7,767 nt of DNA. Source: an uncultured Collinsella sp. (lineage in GTDB: Bacteria; Actinomycetota; Coriobacteriia; Coriobacteriales; Coriobacteriaceae). Positions 1 to 6,008 of the stretch are shown piece after piece. Position 1 is the first letter of the stretch. Every line of letters begins with the position of its first letter. The DNA lies in contig CABUMZ010000093.1 in assembly GCA_902492825.1 (NCBI GenBank), forward strand, positions 1-7,767. Reading direction: 5' to 3'. A program made the position numbers and the translations under genes. The notes under the pieces were generated by a model that saw only the letters and a program-made list of their open reading frames with translations, was not told where the DNA came from and searched no databases.

Positions 1-306
1 GAGCGCGCGGTCGATCAGCTTACCAGCAGCCTCAACGGACAGGGCCTTGGAAACACCAACGGAAACCATGGGCTTGCCGGCGAAACGCTCAGCCTGGACA
101 TCCTTGTCGGCTGCGACGACGACGGCCTTGGCACCAGCGATCTCACTCTTGGTGAGCTCGTTCTCGACACCGACCTGGCCATGAGTCTCGACCTTAATGG
201 TCAGACCGCGCTCGGCAGCTGCCTTCTCCAGCGCCTCCTTCGCCATGAAGGTGTGCGCAATGCCGGTCGGGCAACCGGTCGCGGCGATGATGTCAAACTT
301 AGCCAT
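1..306 (-). CDS. PTS fructose-family EIIB domain protein (5' part, runs off window)
   Basis: The N-terminal 102 codons of a fructose-type phosphotransferase EIIB domain. EIIB takes a phosphoryl group from EIIA on a cysteine and passes it to sugar entering through the EIIC membrane domain. The start reads MAKFDIIAATGCPTGIAHTF; Cys12 in CPTGIAHT is the expected phosphorylated residue, and this loop is diagnostic of the fructose/mannitol-like FruA/FrvB IIB family. ATG at 306 is preceded by a strong AAGGAGG with about 5 nt spacing. The frame stays open to base 1, so the protein continues off the window. It could be a stand-alone IIB or, more often in this family, the front of an IIBC or IIABC fusion. 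The substrate cannot be told from IIB alone. It is divergent from an RpiR-type regulator that probably controls it. Confidence 0.9.
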   Translation of the reverse strand, partial: MAKFDIIAATGCPTGIAHTFMAKEALEKAAAERGLTIKVETHGQVGVENELTKSEIAGAKAVVVAADKDVQAERFAGKPMVSVGVSKALSVEAAGKLIDRAL

Positions 307-382
307 GTGTCCCTCCTTCTTAAGTACAGCGCCCGCAGGCGCTCCCCTACACGCGCTTCGATGCGCGTTTTTCCACAACTGA

Positions 383-411
383 AAGATACCAACCTACCGT
401 CCGCGTGAGAA
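383..411 (-). promoter_or_regulatory. Possible promoter for the PTS gene
   Basis: On the minus strand, TGGTATCTT (391-383) reads as an extended -10 (TG, one base, TATCTT). A poor -35, TTCTCA (411-406), lies 17 bp upstream. Transcription would start near 376, giving a leader of about 70 nt before the PTS start codon. A TGAAAG half-site at 380-385 overlaps the -10 box, which would suit repression. The -35 match is weak, so this is tentative. Confidence 0.25.
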
Positions 412-433
412 GAGATAAGGTGCAATTCTCCGG

Positions 434-448
434 TGAAAGGTTCTTTCA
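434..448. promoter_or_regulatory. Perfect inverted repeat, candidate RpiR-type operator
   Basis: TGAAAG-GTT-CTTTCA is a perfect 6-bp inverted repeat with a 3-nt centre, lying between the divergent PTS and RpiR genes. TGAAA/TTTCA half-sites occur in operators of some RpiR-family regulators. More TGAAA copies in the same orientation lie at 380, 466, 487 and 513. Binding by the neighbouring regulator is inferred from position and symmetry only. Confidence 0.45.
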
Positions 449-450
449 TA

Positions 451-462
451 ACCGTAAACGGT
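451..462. repeat. Short inverted repeat ACCGT-AA-ACGGT in the divergent intergenic region
   Basis: A perfect 5-bp inverted repeat with a 2-nt centre, 2 bp beyond the TGAAAG palindrome. Its right arm is part of ACGGTAGGT (458-466), the exact reverse complement of ACCTACCGT at 392-400. The site could therefore pair or be bound together with a distal site near the PTS promoter. Function is unknown. Confidence 0.35.
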
Positions 463-481
463 AGGTGAAAGTTTACCATCA

Positions 482-502
482 ACACCTGAAACGGCAAGGT
501 GT
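482..502. repeat. Inverted repeat ACACCT-N9-AGGTGT upstream of the regulator
   Basis: A perfect 6-bp inverted repeat with a 9-nt centre, just upstream of the -10 box of the RpiR-type gene. It is well placed for autoregulation of that gene. It could also be a chance palindrome; arms of this length are not rare. Confidence 0.3.
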
Positions 503-530
503 ATCTTGTAATTGAAAATGCCCGTATACT
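502..530 (+). promoter_or_regulatory. Possible promoter of the RpiR-type regulator
   Basis: TATACT (525-530) is a good -10 box. At 17 bp spacing the -35 position is TATCTT (502-507), which is poor, as might be expected for a regulated promoter. Transcription would start near 537, leaving about 40 nt before the ATG at 579. This also argues against the in-frame ATG at 531 as the translation start. Confidence 0.35.
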
Positions 531-578
531 ATGGCATTGCAAATCAAGTTAGATTTTCATGCCAACCAGGAGCCATCC

Positions 579-1418
579 ATGACCGATAGTAGCAAGAGCG
601 CACTTTCCCTCATTAGTACCCATCAGGGATACAGCGAGTCCGAGCAGCGCATTGTCGACTATATATTGGAGCACCAGTCCGAAGCGCCACGCCTCACGGC
701 CGCTCAGCTCTCGCGCGCTGCCGCCACGTCCGAGGCGACCGTTTCGCGTTTCTGCCGCAAGCTGGGCTTTGGTAGCTTCCGCAGCTTTCAGTTTTCGTTG
801 GCGAGGGATTTGGAAAGCCAGCGTAACGAGGGCCTGACTGACGAGGTCTCGCTCGACAATATGAAGCAGAGCCTCAAGAACATCCTGGCTGCCAAGGTGA
901 GCGAGCTTAATGCGACCATCGACGGGATCGACCACGATACGCTGGCGGCCGTTGTGCACGCGTTAAAGAATGCAGGCGTTATTGAGTTTGCGGCCGTAGG
1001 CAACACCAACGCCGTCGCGCTCGACGCGACGTTCAAGTTCTCGCAGCTGGGCCTTCGTTGCATGGCAAGCACCATCAGCGAGACATCAATCGGCTTTGCG
1101 CTCACGTTGCGCCCGGGTGACGTCATCGTGCTAATCTCAAACTCCGGCAAATCGCGCCGACTGAATCGCATGGCAAAAGCGGCTCGCGACCGCGGCGCAA
1201 CCGTAGTCGTCATCAGCAGCGACAGCAAATCCCCGCTCGCGCGTCTGGCAGACTACACTTTTAATACCGTCAACCACGAAGCGCTGCTGACGACGGGCGA
1301 CTTTGCGTTCTCTAAGATCAGCGCCACGATGATCATCGAAGTCATCTACAACTTCCTGCTGCCCGAAATTGAAGACGCTCGCGAGCATATCAGCTACTAC
1401 GAGGAGCTCATTGAGTAA
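579..1418 (+). CDS. MurR/RpiR-family transcriptional regulator (HTH + SIS)
   Basis: A 279-residue DNA-binding regulator, the usual size for this family. Residues about 1-77 form the HTH_6 domain, with the helix-turn-helix at about 39-66 (LTAAQLSRAAATSEATVSRF, then KLGFGSF). Residues about 125-260 form a SIS phosphosugar-binding domain: AVGNTN (139-144) and DVIVLISNSGKS (181-192) match the sugar-phosphate-binding loops. Family members sense sugar phosphates or amino-sugar phosphates and usually control neighbouring transport and catabolic genes. ATG at 579 was chosen because AGGAG lies 6 nt upstream; an in-frame ATG at 531 directly abuts the predicted -10 box. Divergence from a fructose-type PTS suggests that gene as its target. 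The actual effector is unknown. Confidence 0.92.
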   Translation: MTDSSKSALSLISTHQGYSESEQRIVDYILEHQSEAPRLTAAQLSRAAATSEATVSRFCRKLGFGSFRSFQFSLARDLESQRNEGLTDEVSLDNMKQSLKNILAAKVSELNATIDGIDHDTLAAVVHALKNAGVIEFAAVGNTNAVALDATFKFSQLGLRCMASTISETSIGFALTLRPGDVIVLISNSGKSRRLNRMAKAARDRGATVVVISSDSKSPLARLADYTFNTVNHEALLTTGDFAFSKISATMIIEVIYNFLLPEIEDAREHISYYEELIE

Positions 1419-1424
1419 AACGCG

Positions 1425-1461
1425 TGGTGGGACATAAATTTCAGTCTATTTTGTCCCACCA
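1425..1461. terminator. Hairpin between convergent regulator and recN, possible bidirectional terminator
   Basis: TGGTGGGACA (1425-1434) pairs perfectly with TGTCCCACCA (1452-1461). Inside, after one bulged base, AAAT (1436-1439) can pair with ATTT (1448-1451), leaving an 8-nt loop. It begins 7 nt after the regulator's stop and lies 17 nt past recN's stop. Placement between convergent genes suggests 3'-end function for both. There is no T-run on the plus side and only TTTT a few bases out on the minus side, so it may be factor-assisted or a dispersed palindromic repeat. Confidence 0.5.
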
Positions 1462-1477
1462 ACACCGCTGATACGAC

Positions 1478-3106
1478 CTAACCTCGAGCTTCTTCGAGCA
1501 TCTGCTTCGCGTGGGCCAAGCTTGCCCCGGACTGATCGCCGCTCAACATGCGGGCGATCTCGGCGGTACGCGCTTCGCCGGTTACCTCGTCCAAATGCGT
1601 CTGGGGAACATCGCCTGGTTCCTTGCTGACAACATAATGCTTGTCGGCCATGACGGCGACCTGCGCCAAGTGGGTTACGACAATCACCTGATGCGTAGCG
1701 GCGAGATCTGCCAGCACGCCCGCGAGCGCACGCGCCGTGGAGCCACCGACACCGGCATCGACCTCGTCAAACACCAGCGTATCGACACCGTCCGCGTTAC
1801 CGAGGACAACTTTGCTTGCCAACATGACGCGGCTGAGTTCGCCGCCCGACGCAATGCGGCGCAGGGGACGTGGCGTCAAGCCGGCACCGCTGCGGTATAG
1901 CAGCTCGTAGCTCGAAGGACCAACGGGCGTCCACTCAGCACGGGGAAGATCGCGCGACTCCCAGACGAGCTCGGCACTACCCATCTCCAAGCGCGCCATC
2001 TGGCGGCCAACCTCGTGGCAGAAGCGCGGGGCCGCCGTATTGCGTGCGCGCTTAAGTGCCTTGGCAGCGGCAAACAACTCGCGCTCGGCGCTCCCGAGTG
2101 CCTCACGCGCCTTTTTGATCTGCTCATCGCCATCATCGACCAGGGACAGCAGCTCTTGCGAGCGATCGCGCATGGCAAAAACATCGTCCATGGTGGGACC
2201 CCACTGACGCAACAGGCCCTTGAGGTCGGAATATCGCTCACGCATGCGTGCGAGCTCGCGCGGGTCGAAGGCGACGCCATCGCGATAGGTACGAAGCTCG
2301 TTCGCGCAATCCTCAAGGGAGATACAGGCATCCGAAAGCGCATCGGCAATGTCGCCCAGTTTGCGATCGACGGTAGCCATTCGGGAAAGTTCTGCCACGG
2401 CGCTGTTCACGGCGTCGAGCGCTCCCCCTTCGGAGGCAAGCGATGCATGGGCATCGTTAGCTGTGGCAACCAGTACCTCGGCATGTTCGGAGCGCGGCAG
2501 CAGTTCCTCGAGTTCCTCATACTCGCCCGGTTTGGGGTCGACCTCGCCGATGCGCTCGAGCGCAAAGCGCGCCTCCTCGACGCGACTCCCCCGCGCACGT
2601 GAGGCCTCTTCGACACGTCGAACCTCCTTGGCGGCAGCGCGCGATGCTTTAAAGCAGGCACGGTACGCATCCAGCGCCTCGAGCGCAGAGCGCCCCGCCC
2701 AGACATCGACCATCGCAACGTGATGCGCCGGATCGAGCAAGCGCTGGTGCTCGTGCTGGCCGCACAGATCCATCATCACACCAACGCGCTCCGAAAGCTC
2801 GCGCACACTGGCGATGCGGCCGTCAATCTTCACGCGGCTGCGGCCCTCGGCAGAAAGGCTGCGCTGTACGGTGAACCCCTCCGTGTCGTGCGGCCCGTCA
2901 AACAGGCGCGCCTCGACGCTCGCCAGCGCCTCGCCCTCGCGCACCGTCGACGAATCCGCCCGCTCGCCCAAAATAAGCTTGAGCGCCGAGAGCAGCGCAG
3001 TCTTGCCGGCGCCGGTCTCACCGGTCAGGACAGTCAGGCCGGCACTCGGCACCAGCGTCGCCTCGCGAATGAGTGCAATGTTAGAAACCTGCAGCTCATC
3101 GATCAT
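1478..3106 (-). CDS. recN: DNA repair protein RecN
   Basis: A 542-residue SMC-like ATPase, close to E. coli RecN (553). RecN acts early in double-strand break repair, holding or tethering DNA ends and helping RecA. Visible features: MIDELQVSNIALI start; Walker A GETGAGKT (29-36); the RecN-typical GQHEHQRLL (116-124); a helical, charged coiled-coil middle of about 150-360; ABC signature SGGELSR (420-426); Walker B TLVFDEVD (443-450); and VTHLAQVA (477-484) with the switch histidine. ATG at 3106 has GGAG 6 nt upstream, lying within the 3' end of nadK, and the two genes overlap by 11 nt, implying translational coupling. It is the last gene of the cluster. argR, which often precedes recN in Firmicutes, is absent and nadK takes that place. 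Confidence 0.97.
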   Translation of the reverse strand: MIDELQVSNIALIREATLVPSAGLTVLTGETGAGKTALLSALKLILGERADSSTVREGEALASVEARLFDGPHDTEGFTVQRSLSAEGRSRVKIDGRIASVRELSERVGVMMDLCGQHEHQRLLDPAHHVAMVDVWAGRSALEALDAYRACFKASRAAAKEVRRVEEASRARGSRVEEARFALERIGEVDPKPGEYEELEELLPRSEHAEVLVATANDAHASLASEGGALDAVNSAVAELSRMATVDRKLGDIADALSDACISLEDCANELRTYRDGVAFDPRELARMRERYSDLKGLLRQWGPTMDDVFAMRDRSQELLSLVDDGDEQIKKAREALGSAERELFAAAKALKRARNTAAPRFCHEVGRQMARLEMGSAELVWESRDLPRAEWTPVGPSSYELLYRSGAGLTPRPLRRIASGGELSRVMLASKVVLGNADGVDTLVFDEVDAGVGGSTARALAGVLADLAATHQVIVVTHLAQVAVMADKHYVVSKEPGDVPQTHLDEVTGEARTAEIARMLSGDQSGASLAHAKQMLEEARG

Positions 3107-3956
3107 GACGGACTCCGTAGAATACGCGGCTCACCGAGTTATAGAAGCTCTCGGGGCCGTAATCCAGCAGCAGCACATCACCGGGCCCACGACGCACCGC
3201 CACGCTCTCAACGGTGCCATCACAGGTAATAAACTGTCCATCGATAGCGATCGCCGGAACGCTCGGACGGTCATCGGACATAAAGATTTCGACGACATCA
3301 CTCGGCGAAGTCAAGAAGGCACGGGCCTGAATGGTGTGCGGCGCAATGGGTACGCAGACCATGCCCGTATAGTCGGGGCTCACGATGGGGCCACCGGCAC
3401 TGAGCGCGTAACCCGTAGAACCAGTCGCCGTCGAAACGACGACACCGTCACCGCGTAGGCGGTCGATATGATGGCCGGACACCGTGATGTCGAACTCGAC
3501 CATATCGGACAGCGGACCGCGGGTAAGCGCCATGTCGTTGAGGGCGAAGGTGCGCACGACATCCTTCGTACCGTCTTCGCGCACGGACACGATATCCGCG
3601 GCGATGGTAGCGCGACGGCTCACATGCAGCTCGCCGGACAGGGCGTCGCTCACGACCTGCAGAATGTCGCGCTCCTCGGGACTCGCAGCCGTCAAAAAGC
3701 CCAGGTGACCATAGGAAAGACCGAGGATAGGAATCTCGCGATGGTTGAGGATGCGGGCAGCGCGCAGCAACGTACCGTCGCCGCCGAGCGTAATGACCAG
3801 ATCGGAGCCGTCAATATCAGGCGTGCTCTGAATCTTGGATCGCTGATCGGCAGCCCATGCCACCTCATAGCCCTGGCGCGTCAGCCAAAGCTCGAGCATC
3901 AGGCCGCTCTCGACCGCCTCTTGCTTGTAATAATTGGGAACCAGAAAGACCTTCAT
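3096..3956 (-). CDS. nadK: NAD kinase
   Basis: A 286-residue ATP (or polyphosphate)-dependent NAD kinase, the cytoplasmic enzyme that makes NADP from NAD. GGDGTLL (58-64) carries the catalytic aspartate D60. The NE/D motif appears as N140-D141 (ALNDMALTRG). The glycine-rich GDGVVVSTATGSTGYALSAG (169-188) followed by GPIV, and PIAPHTIQARA further on, complete the family pattern. The segment usually written GxNxGxLGFLT reads LGLSYGHLGFLT (89-100), a Ser in place of the usual Asn. Its ATG overlaps the tlyA stop as ATGA (4-nt overlap), and no good Shine-Dalgarno is seen, so termination-reinitiation is likely. The tlyA-nadK-recN order is a recurring bacterial arrangement. Confidence 0.96.
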   Translation of the reverse strand: MKVFLVPNYYKQEAVESGLMLELWLTRQGYEVAWAADQRSKIQSTPDIDGSDLVITLGGDGTLLRAARILNHREIPILGLSYGHLGFLTAASPEERDILQVVSDALSGELHVSRRATIAADIVSVREDGTKDVVRTFALNDMALTRGPLSDMVEFDITVSGHHIDRLRGDGVVVSTATGSTGYALSAGGPIVSPDYTGMVCVPIAPHTIQARAFLTSPSDVVEIFMSDDRPSVPAIAIDGQFITCDGTVESVAVRRGPGDVLLLDYGPESFYNSVSRVFYGVRHDR

Positions 3957-4765
3957 AGCATTGCAGCTTTCTCGCTCATAACCGATACCTGGGATTGCAG
4001 CTCGTCTTGCGTGCGGTCGCCAGATTCAAATCTCGTGCCGTACAGGAAAAACTCAACGTTGCCCTTTGCACCATGAATGGGTGACACGCACACATCGACC
4101 GGGAAGAGGCCCTTGGCAGCAAAGAGTTCAACCGCCGCCACGAGTGTATCGCGGCGCACGGCGGGATCGGTCACAATGCCGCCCTCGCCCACCAGCGCCG
4201 CCGGAGCCTCAAACTGCGGCTTTACGAGCGTGCAGAATGCACCCGTAGGAGCCAGGCACGCCAGTACCGCATCGATAATGTTCGCGATGCTGGTAAACGA
4301 GACATCACACACAGCCAGGTCGATGGCGCCGACATAGCCTAGCTCAGGCAGCTGCGTCACGTTTGTGCGCTCATGCAGCGTCACGCGATCGTCCTGACGC
4401 AACGACCAATCGAACTGGGCGCGACCCACGTCCACAGAGACAACGGTCGCAGCTCCGCGCTTGAGCAGGCAATCGGTAAAACCGCCGGTAGAGCAGCCCA
4501 CATCCAGACAGGCAAGGCCCGTCGGATTGATGCCAAACGCATCAAGCGCGCCTTCGAGCTTAAGACCGCCGCGGCCAACATAGGGAATGCGCCCCTTAAC
4601 GTGCAGCGGCAGGCCCGGGATTACCTTAAGGCCCGGCGAAGTCAAACGCTCGCCCCCACTCGAGACCAAGCCCGCCATAAGAGTGCGAAGGGCATCCGCG
4701 CGATCGGCGCAGATGCCCTGTGAAATCAGTTCGTCATCAAGACGCACGCGTTTCATGAATGCCAT
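3953..4765 (-). CDS. tlyA: TlyA-family rRNA (cytidine-2'-O)-methyltransferase
   Basis: A 270-residue S4-FtsJ fusion. Residues about 4-60 form the S4 RNA-binding domain (MKRVRLDDELISQGICADR); PYVGRGGLKL (61-70) is the linker motif typical of TlyA. The SAM-binding loop is DVGCSTGGFTD (88-98). The K-D-K-E tetrad of 2'-O-methyltransferases is visible as K69, D154 (CDVSF), K182 (VKPQFE) and E238 (GNVEF). Characterised homologues methylate 16S C1409 and/or 23S C1920, the basis of capreomycin sensitivity in mycobacteria. The C-terminal extension after about 245 is poorly conserved. Three starts are possible: TTG 4768, ATG 4765 and ATG 4756, none with a clear Shine-Dalgarno. ATG 4765 is chosen; 4756 would give the family-like MKRVRLDD start. 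Confidence 0.93.
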   Translation of the reverse strand: MAFMKRVRLDDELISQGICADRADALRTLMAGLVSSGGERLTSPGLKVIPGLPLHVKGRIPYVGRGGLKLEGALDAFGINPTGLACLDVGCSTGGFTDCLLKRGAATVVSVDVGRAQFDWSLRQDDRVTLHERTNVTQLPELGYVGAIDLAVCDVSFTSIANIIDAVLACLAPTGAFCTLVKPQFEAPAALVGEGGIVTDPAVRRDTLVAAVELFAAKGLFPVDVCVSPIHGAKGNVEFFLYGTRFESGDRTQDELQSQVSVMSEKAAML

Positions 4766-4791
4766 CAACCATTCGTATCCGGAGATGCGGC

Positions 4792-5031
4792 CTAGCTATC
4801 CTGGGATTCGTTTGCCGCATCCTCATCGTATTCCTGCTCGAGCTTGTCGGCCTCACGCGGTGTCAACTCAAACTTGTCGACCATATCGACCGCGCGGGAG
4901 CCCAGCTCAATCGCTTCGTCAAACAAATCGAGCGAACGCTCCAAGGAGGTATCCTTGGAGCGAACGGTAGCGATGATCTGATCCAGACGGTCCGAGATCT
5001 CATCAAAGTTACGGACAGAACCCTCTGGCAT
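4792..5031 (-). CDS. xseB: Exodeoxyribonuclease VII small subunit
   Basis: A 79-residue XseB, normal size. Several small subunits bind one XseA catalytic subunit to form exonuclease VII, which degrades single-stranded DNA to oligonucleotides. The core is two helices, at about 8-24 and 28-52: FDEISDRLDQIIATVRS, then SLERSLDLFDEAIELGSRAV, matching the family's L-E-E-S-L-x-L-F/Y-E-x-G pattern. The tail after about 60 is acidic. GAGGAG, 5 nt before the ATG, is formed by the last codons of nusB, and only 2 nt separate the genes. The large-subunit gene xseA, which normally precedes xseB, is not in the window. A perfect hairpin lies within the coding sequence. Confidence 0.88.
   Translation of the reverse strand: MPEGSVRNFDEISDRLDQIIATVRSKDTSLERSLDLFDEAIELGSRAVDMVDKFELTPREADKLEQEYDEDAANESQDS
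4937..4962 (-). repeat. Perfect 11-bp inverted repeat inside xseB
   Basis: CGCTCCAAGGA (4937-4947) and TCCTTGGAGCG (4952-4962) are perfect reverse complements separated by 4 nt. In the xseB mRNA this is an 11-bp stem with a UACC loop, spanning codons for about residues 24-32 (RSKDTSLER). GAGCGAACG also occurs directly repeated at 4930-4938 and 4958-4966. No T-run follows on the minus strand, so it does not look like an intrinsic terminator. It may affect mRNA stability or the ratio of upstream to downstream expression. Confidence 0.6.
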
Positions 5032-5033
5032 GA

Positions 5034-5618
5034 CTACTCCTCGACGGAGTCGACAACAGCCTCGGCGGCGTCCGCATCCTCGGCCAGCACGCCAGCCTCA
5101 GCCTGAGCAACCGCAACCTTGGCGGCAGCCTCGACGGCTTGGGCCTCCTCGCGAGCGCGATCTTCGGCCAGCAGCTCCTGGTACAGGTCCTCACCCGGCA
5201 GCTCCTCGCTACGAGCGATCTTGCCCAGCACGCCGTTGACGAAAGACGCAGACTGGTCGGTGCCATAGGCCTTGGCAAGCTCGACAGCCTCGTTGATGAC
5301 GATGGCGTCCGAGACCTCTTCGTCGGTGAGGAAGCGCATCTCGTAAACGGCGATACGCAGCAAGTTGCGGTCGGCGCCGGGCATGCGCATAAGATCCCAG
5401 TTCTTGGCGACGGCGCGCAGAGCGCAGTCGATACGATCGATATGCTCGTAGGCACCGCGGCAAAGCTCCAGCGCATAGGGGTCGAGGGGACCCTTCGAGA
5501 TCAGGAAATCGCCCTCGAGGACGCGCTCGAGCGGGCTGTCCGTGGCCTCGGCCTGGAACAGCAGCTGCAGCGCCTGACTGCGGGCAAGCGTGCGCCCGCG
5601 ATAAACCTTAAGGCTCAA
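5034..5618 (-). CDS. nusB: Transcription antitermination factor NusB
   Basis: A 194-residue NusB. With NusE (S10) it binds boxA RNA and promotes antitermination of rRNA operons. The all-helical core runs about 8-136: RTLARSQALQLLFQAE (9-24) at the front and the signature INEAVELAKAYGT (108-120) with SFVNGVLGKIAR (125-136). Typical NusB ends soon after this; here a further ~58 residues are rich in Ala and Glu (137-194), with a likely helical or disordered acidic tail. The start is TTG at 5618: AAGGAG lies 6 nt upstream, overlapping the asp23 stop, and the next in-frame Met (residue 77) is inside the domain. It sits 3 nt after asp23 and 2 nt before xseB, so the three are likely translated from one mRNA. 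Confidence 0.95.
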   Translation of the reverse strand: MSLKVYRGRTLARSQALQLLFQAEATDSPLERVLEGDFLISKGPLDPYALELCRGAYEHIDRIDCALRAVAKNWDLMRMPGADRNLLRIAVYEMRFLTDEEVSDAIVINEAVELAKAYGTDQSASFVNGVLGKIARSEELPGEDLYQELLAEDRAREEAQAVEAAAKVAVAQAEAGVLAEDADAAEAVVDSVEE

Positions 5619-5621
5619 AGG

Positions 5622-5984
5622 TTACTCCTTGGGGAAAACGAGGCCGTCAATGCAAACGTCAACGCGCTCGACCTCGACGCCCACCTGAGCATCGATGGCA
5701 GCGACCACGGCGGCGCGAACGGCCTCGGCGAGCTTCTTGAACGGATAGCCAAAGAACACCACGACACGCACGGTGAGTGCGAGCTTGTCGCCGACGACCT
5801 CGGCCTCGACCGCCGGCTCGGAAGCAGGGGCCTTGGACGAGAGCATCATGGAGACAAGGTTGGTGGCAAGATCCTTGACGCCAACGGAGGCGATGCCCTC
5901 GACATCCGACACGGCGCGCGAGACGATGGCGGTCAAAACATCGGGCGAAATGCCGATGCCGTCAATCTTGATTTCCTGGGGCAT
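5622..5984 (-). CDS. Asp23/Gls24 family envelope stress response protein (YqhY-like)
   Basis: A 120-residue Asp23/Gls24 (DUF322) protein with the usual layout: an N-terminal IAxxAxxxVxGV-like segment (ISPDVLTAIVSRAVSDVEGI, 12-31), a beta strand LALTVRVVVFFG (68-79), an amphipathic helix (80-100), and a closing VGVEVERVDVCIDGLVF (101-117). No signal peptide or membrane segment is seen. The molecular role is not established. In Bacillus the orthologue yqhY lies next to the acetyl-CoA carboxylase genes and nusB, and has been linked to lipid or acetyl-CoA metabolism; accB/accC are not here. ATG at 5984 is preceded by AGGAGG with 4 nt spacing. It follows efp by 24 nt. Confidence 0.88.
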   Translation of the reverse strand: MPQEIKIDGIGISPDVLTAIVSRAVSDVEGIASVGVKDLATNLVSMMLSSKAPASEPAVEAEVVGDKLALTVRVVVFFGYPFKKLAEAVRAAVVAAIDAQVGVEVERVDVCIDGLVFPKE

Positions 5985-6008
5985 GAGTCCTCCTAGAAGA
6001 GTTGGTTG

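Noticed and set aside
531..578. Upstream in-frame ATG at 531 as the regulator's start, giving 16 extra residues
   Set aside because: It lies directly after the -10 box with no Shine-Dalgarno; ATG 579 has AGGAG at 6 nt and yields the normal family N-terminus.
2015..2602. Plus-strand open frame of 195 codons within recN
   Set aside because: Antisense to the RecN coiled-coil region, with no recognisable domain.
5139..5996. Long plus-strand open frame (285 codons) across nusB and asp23
   Set aside because: It is antisense to two well-recognised genes; high GC content makes long antisense frames common, and the protein resembles nothing known.
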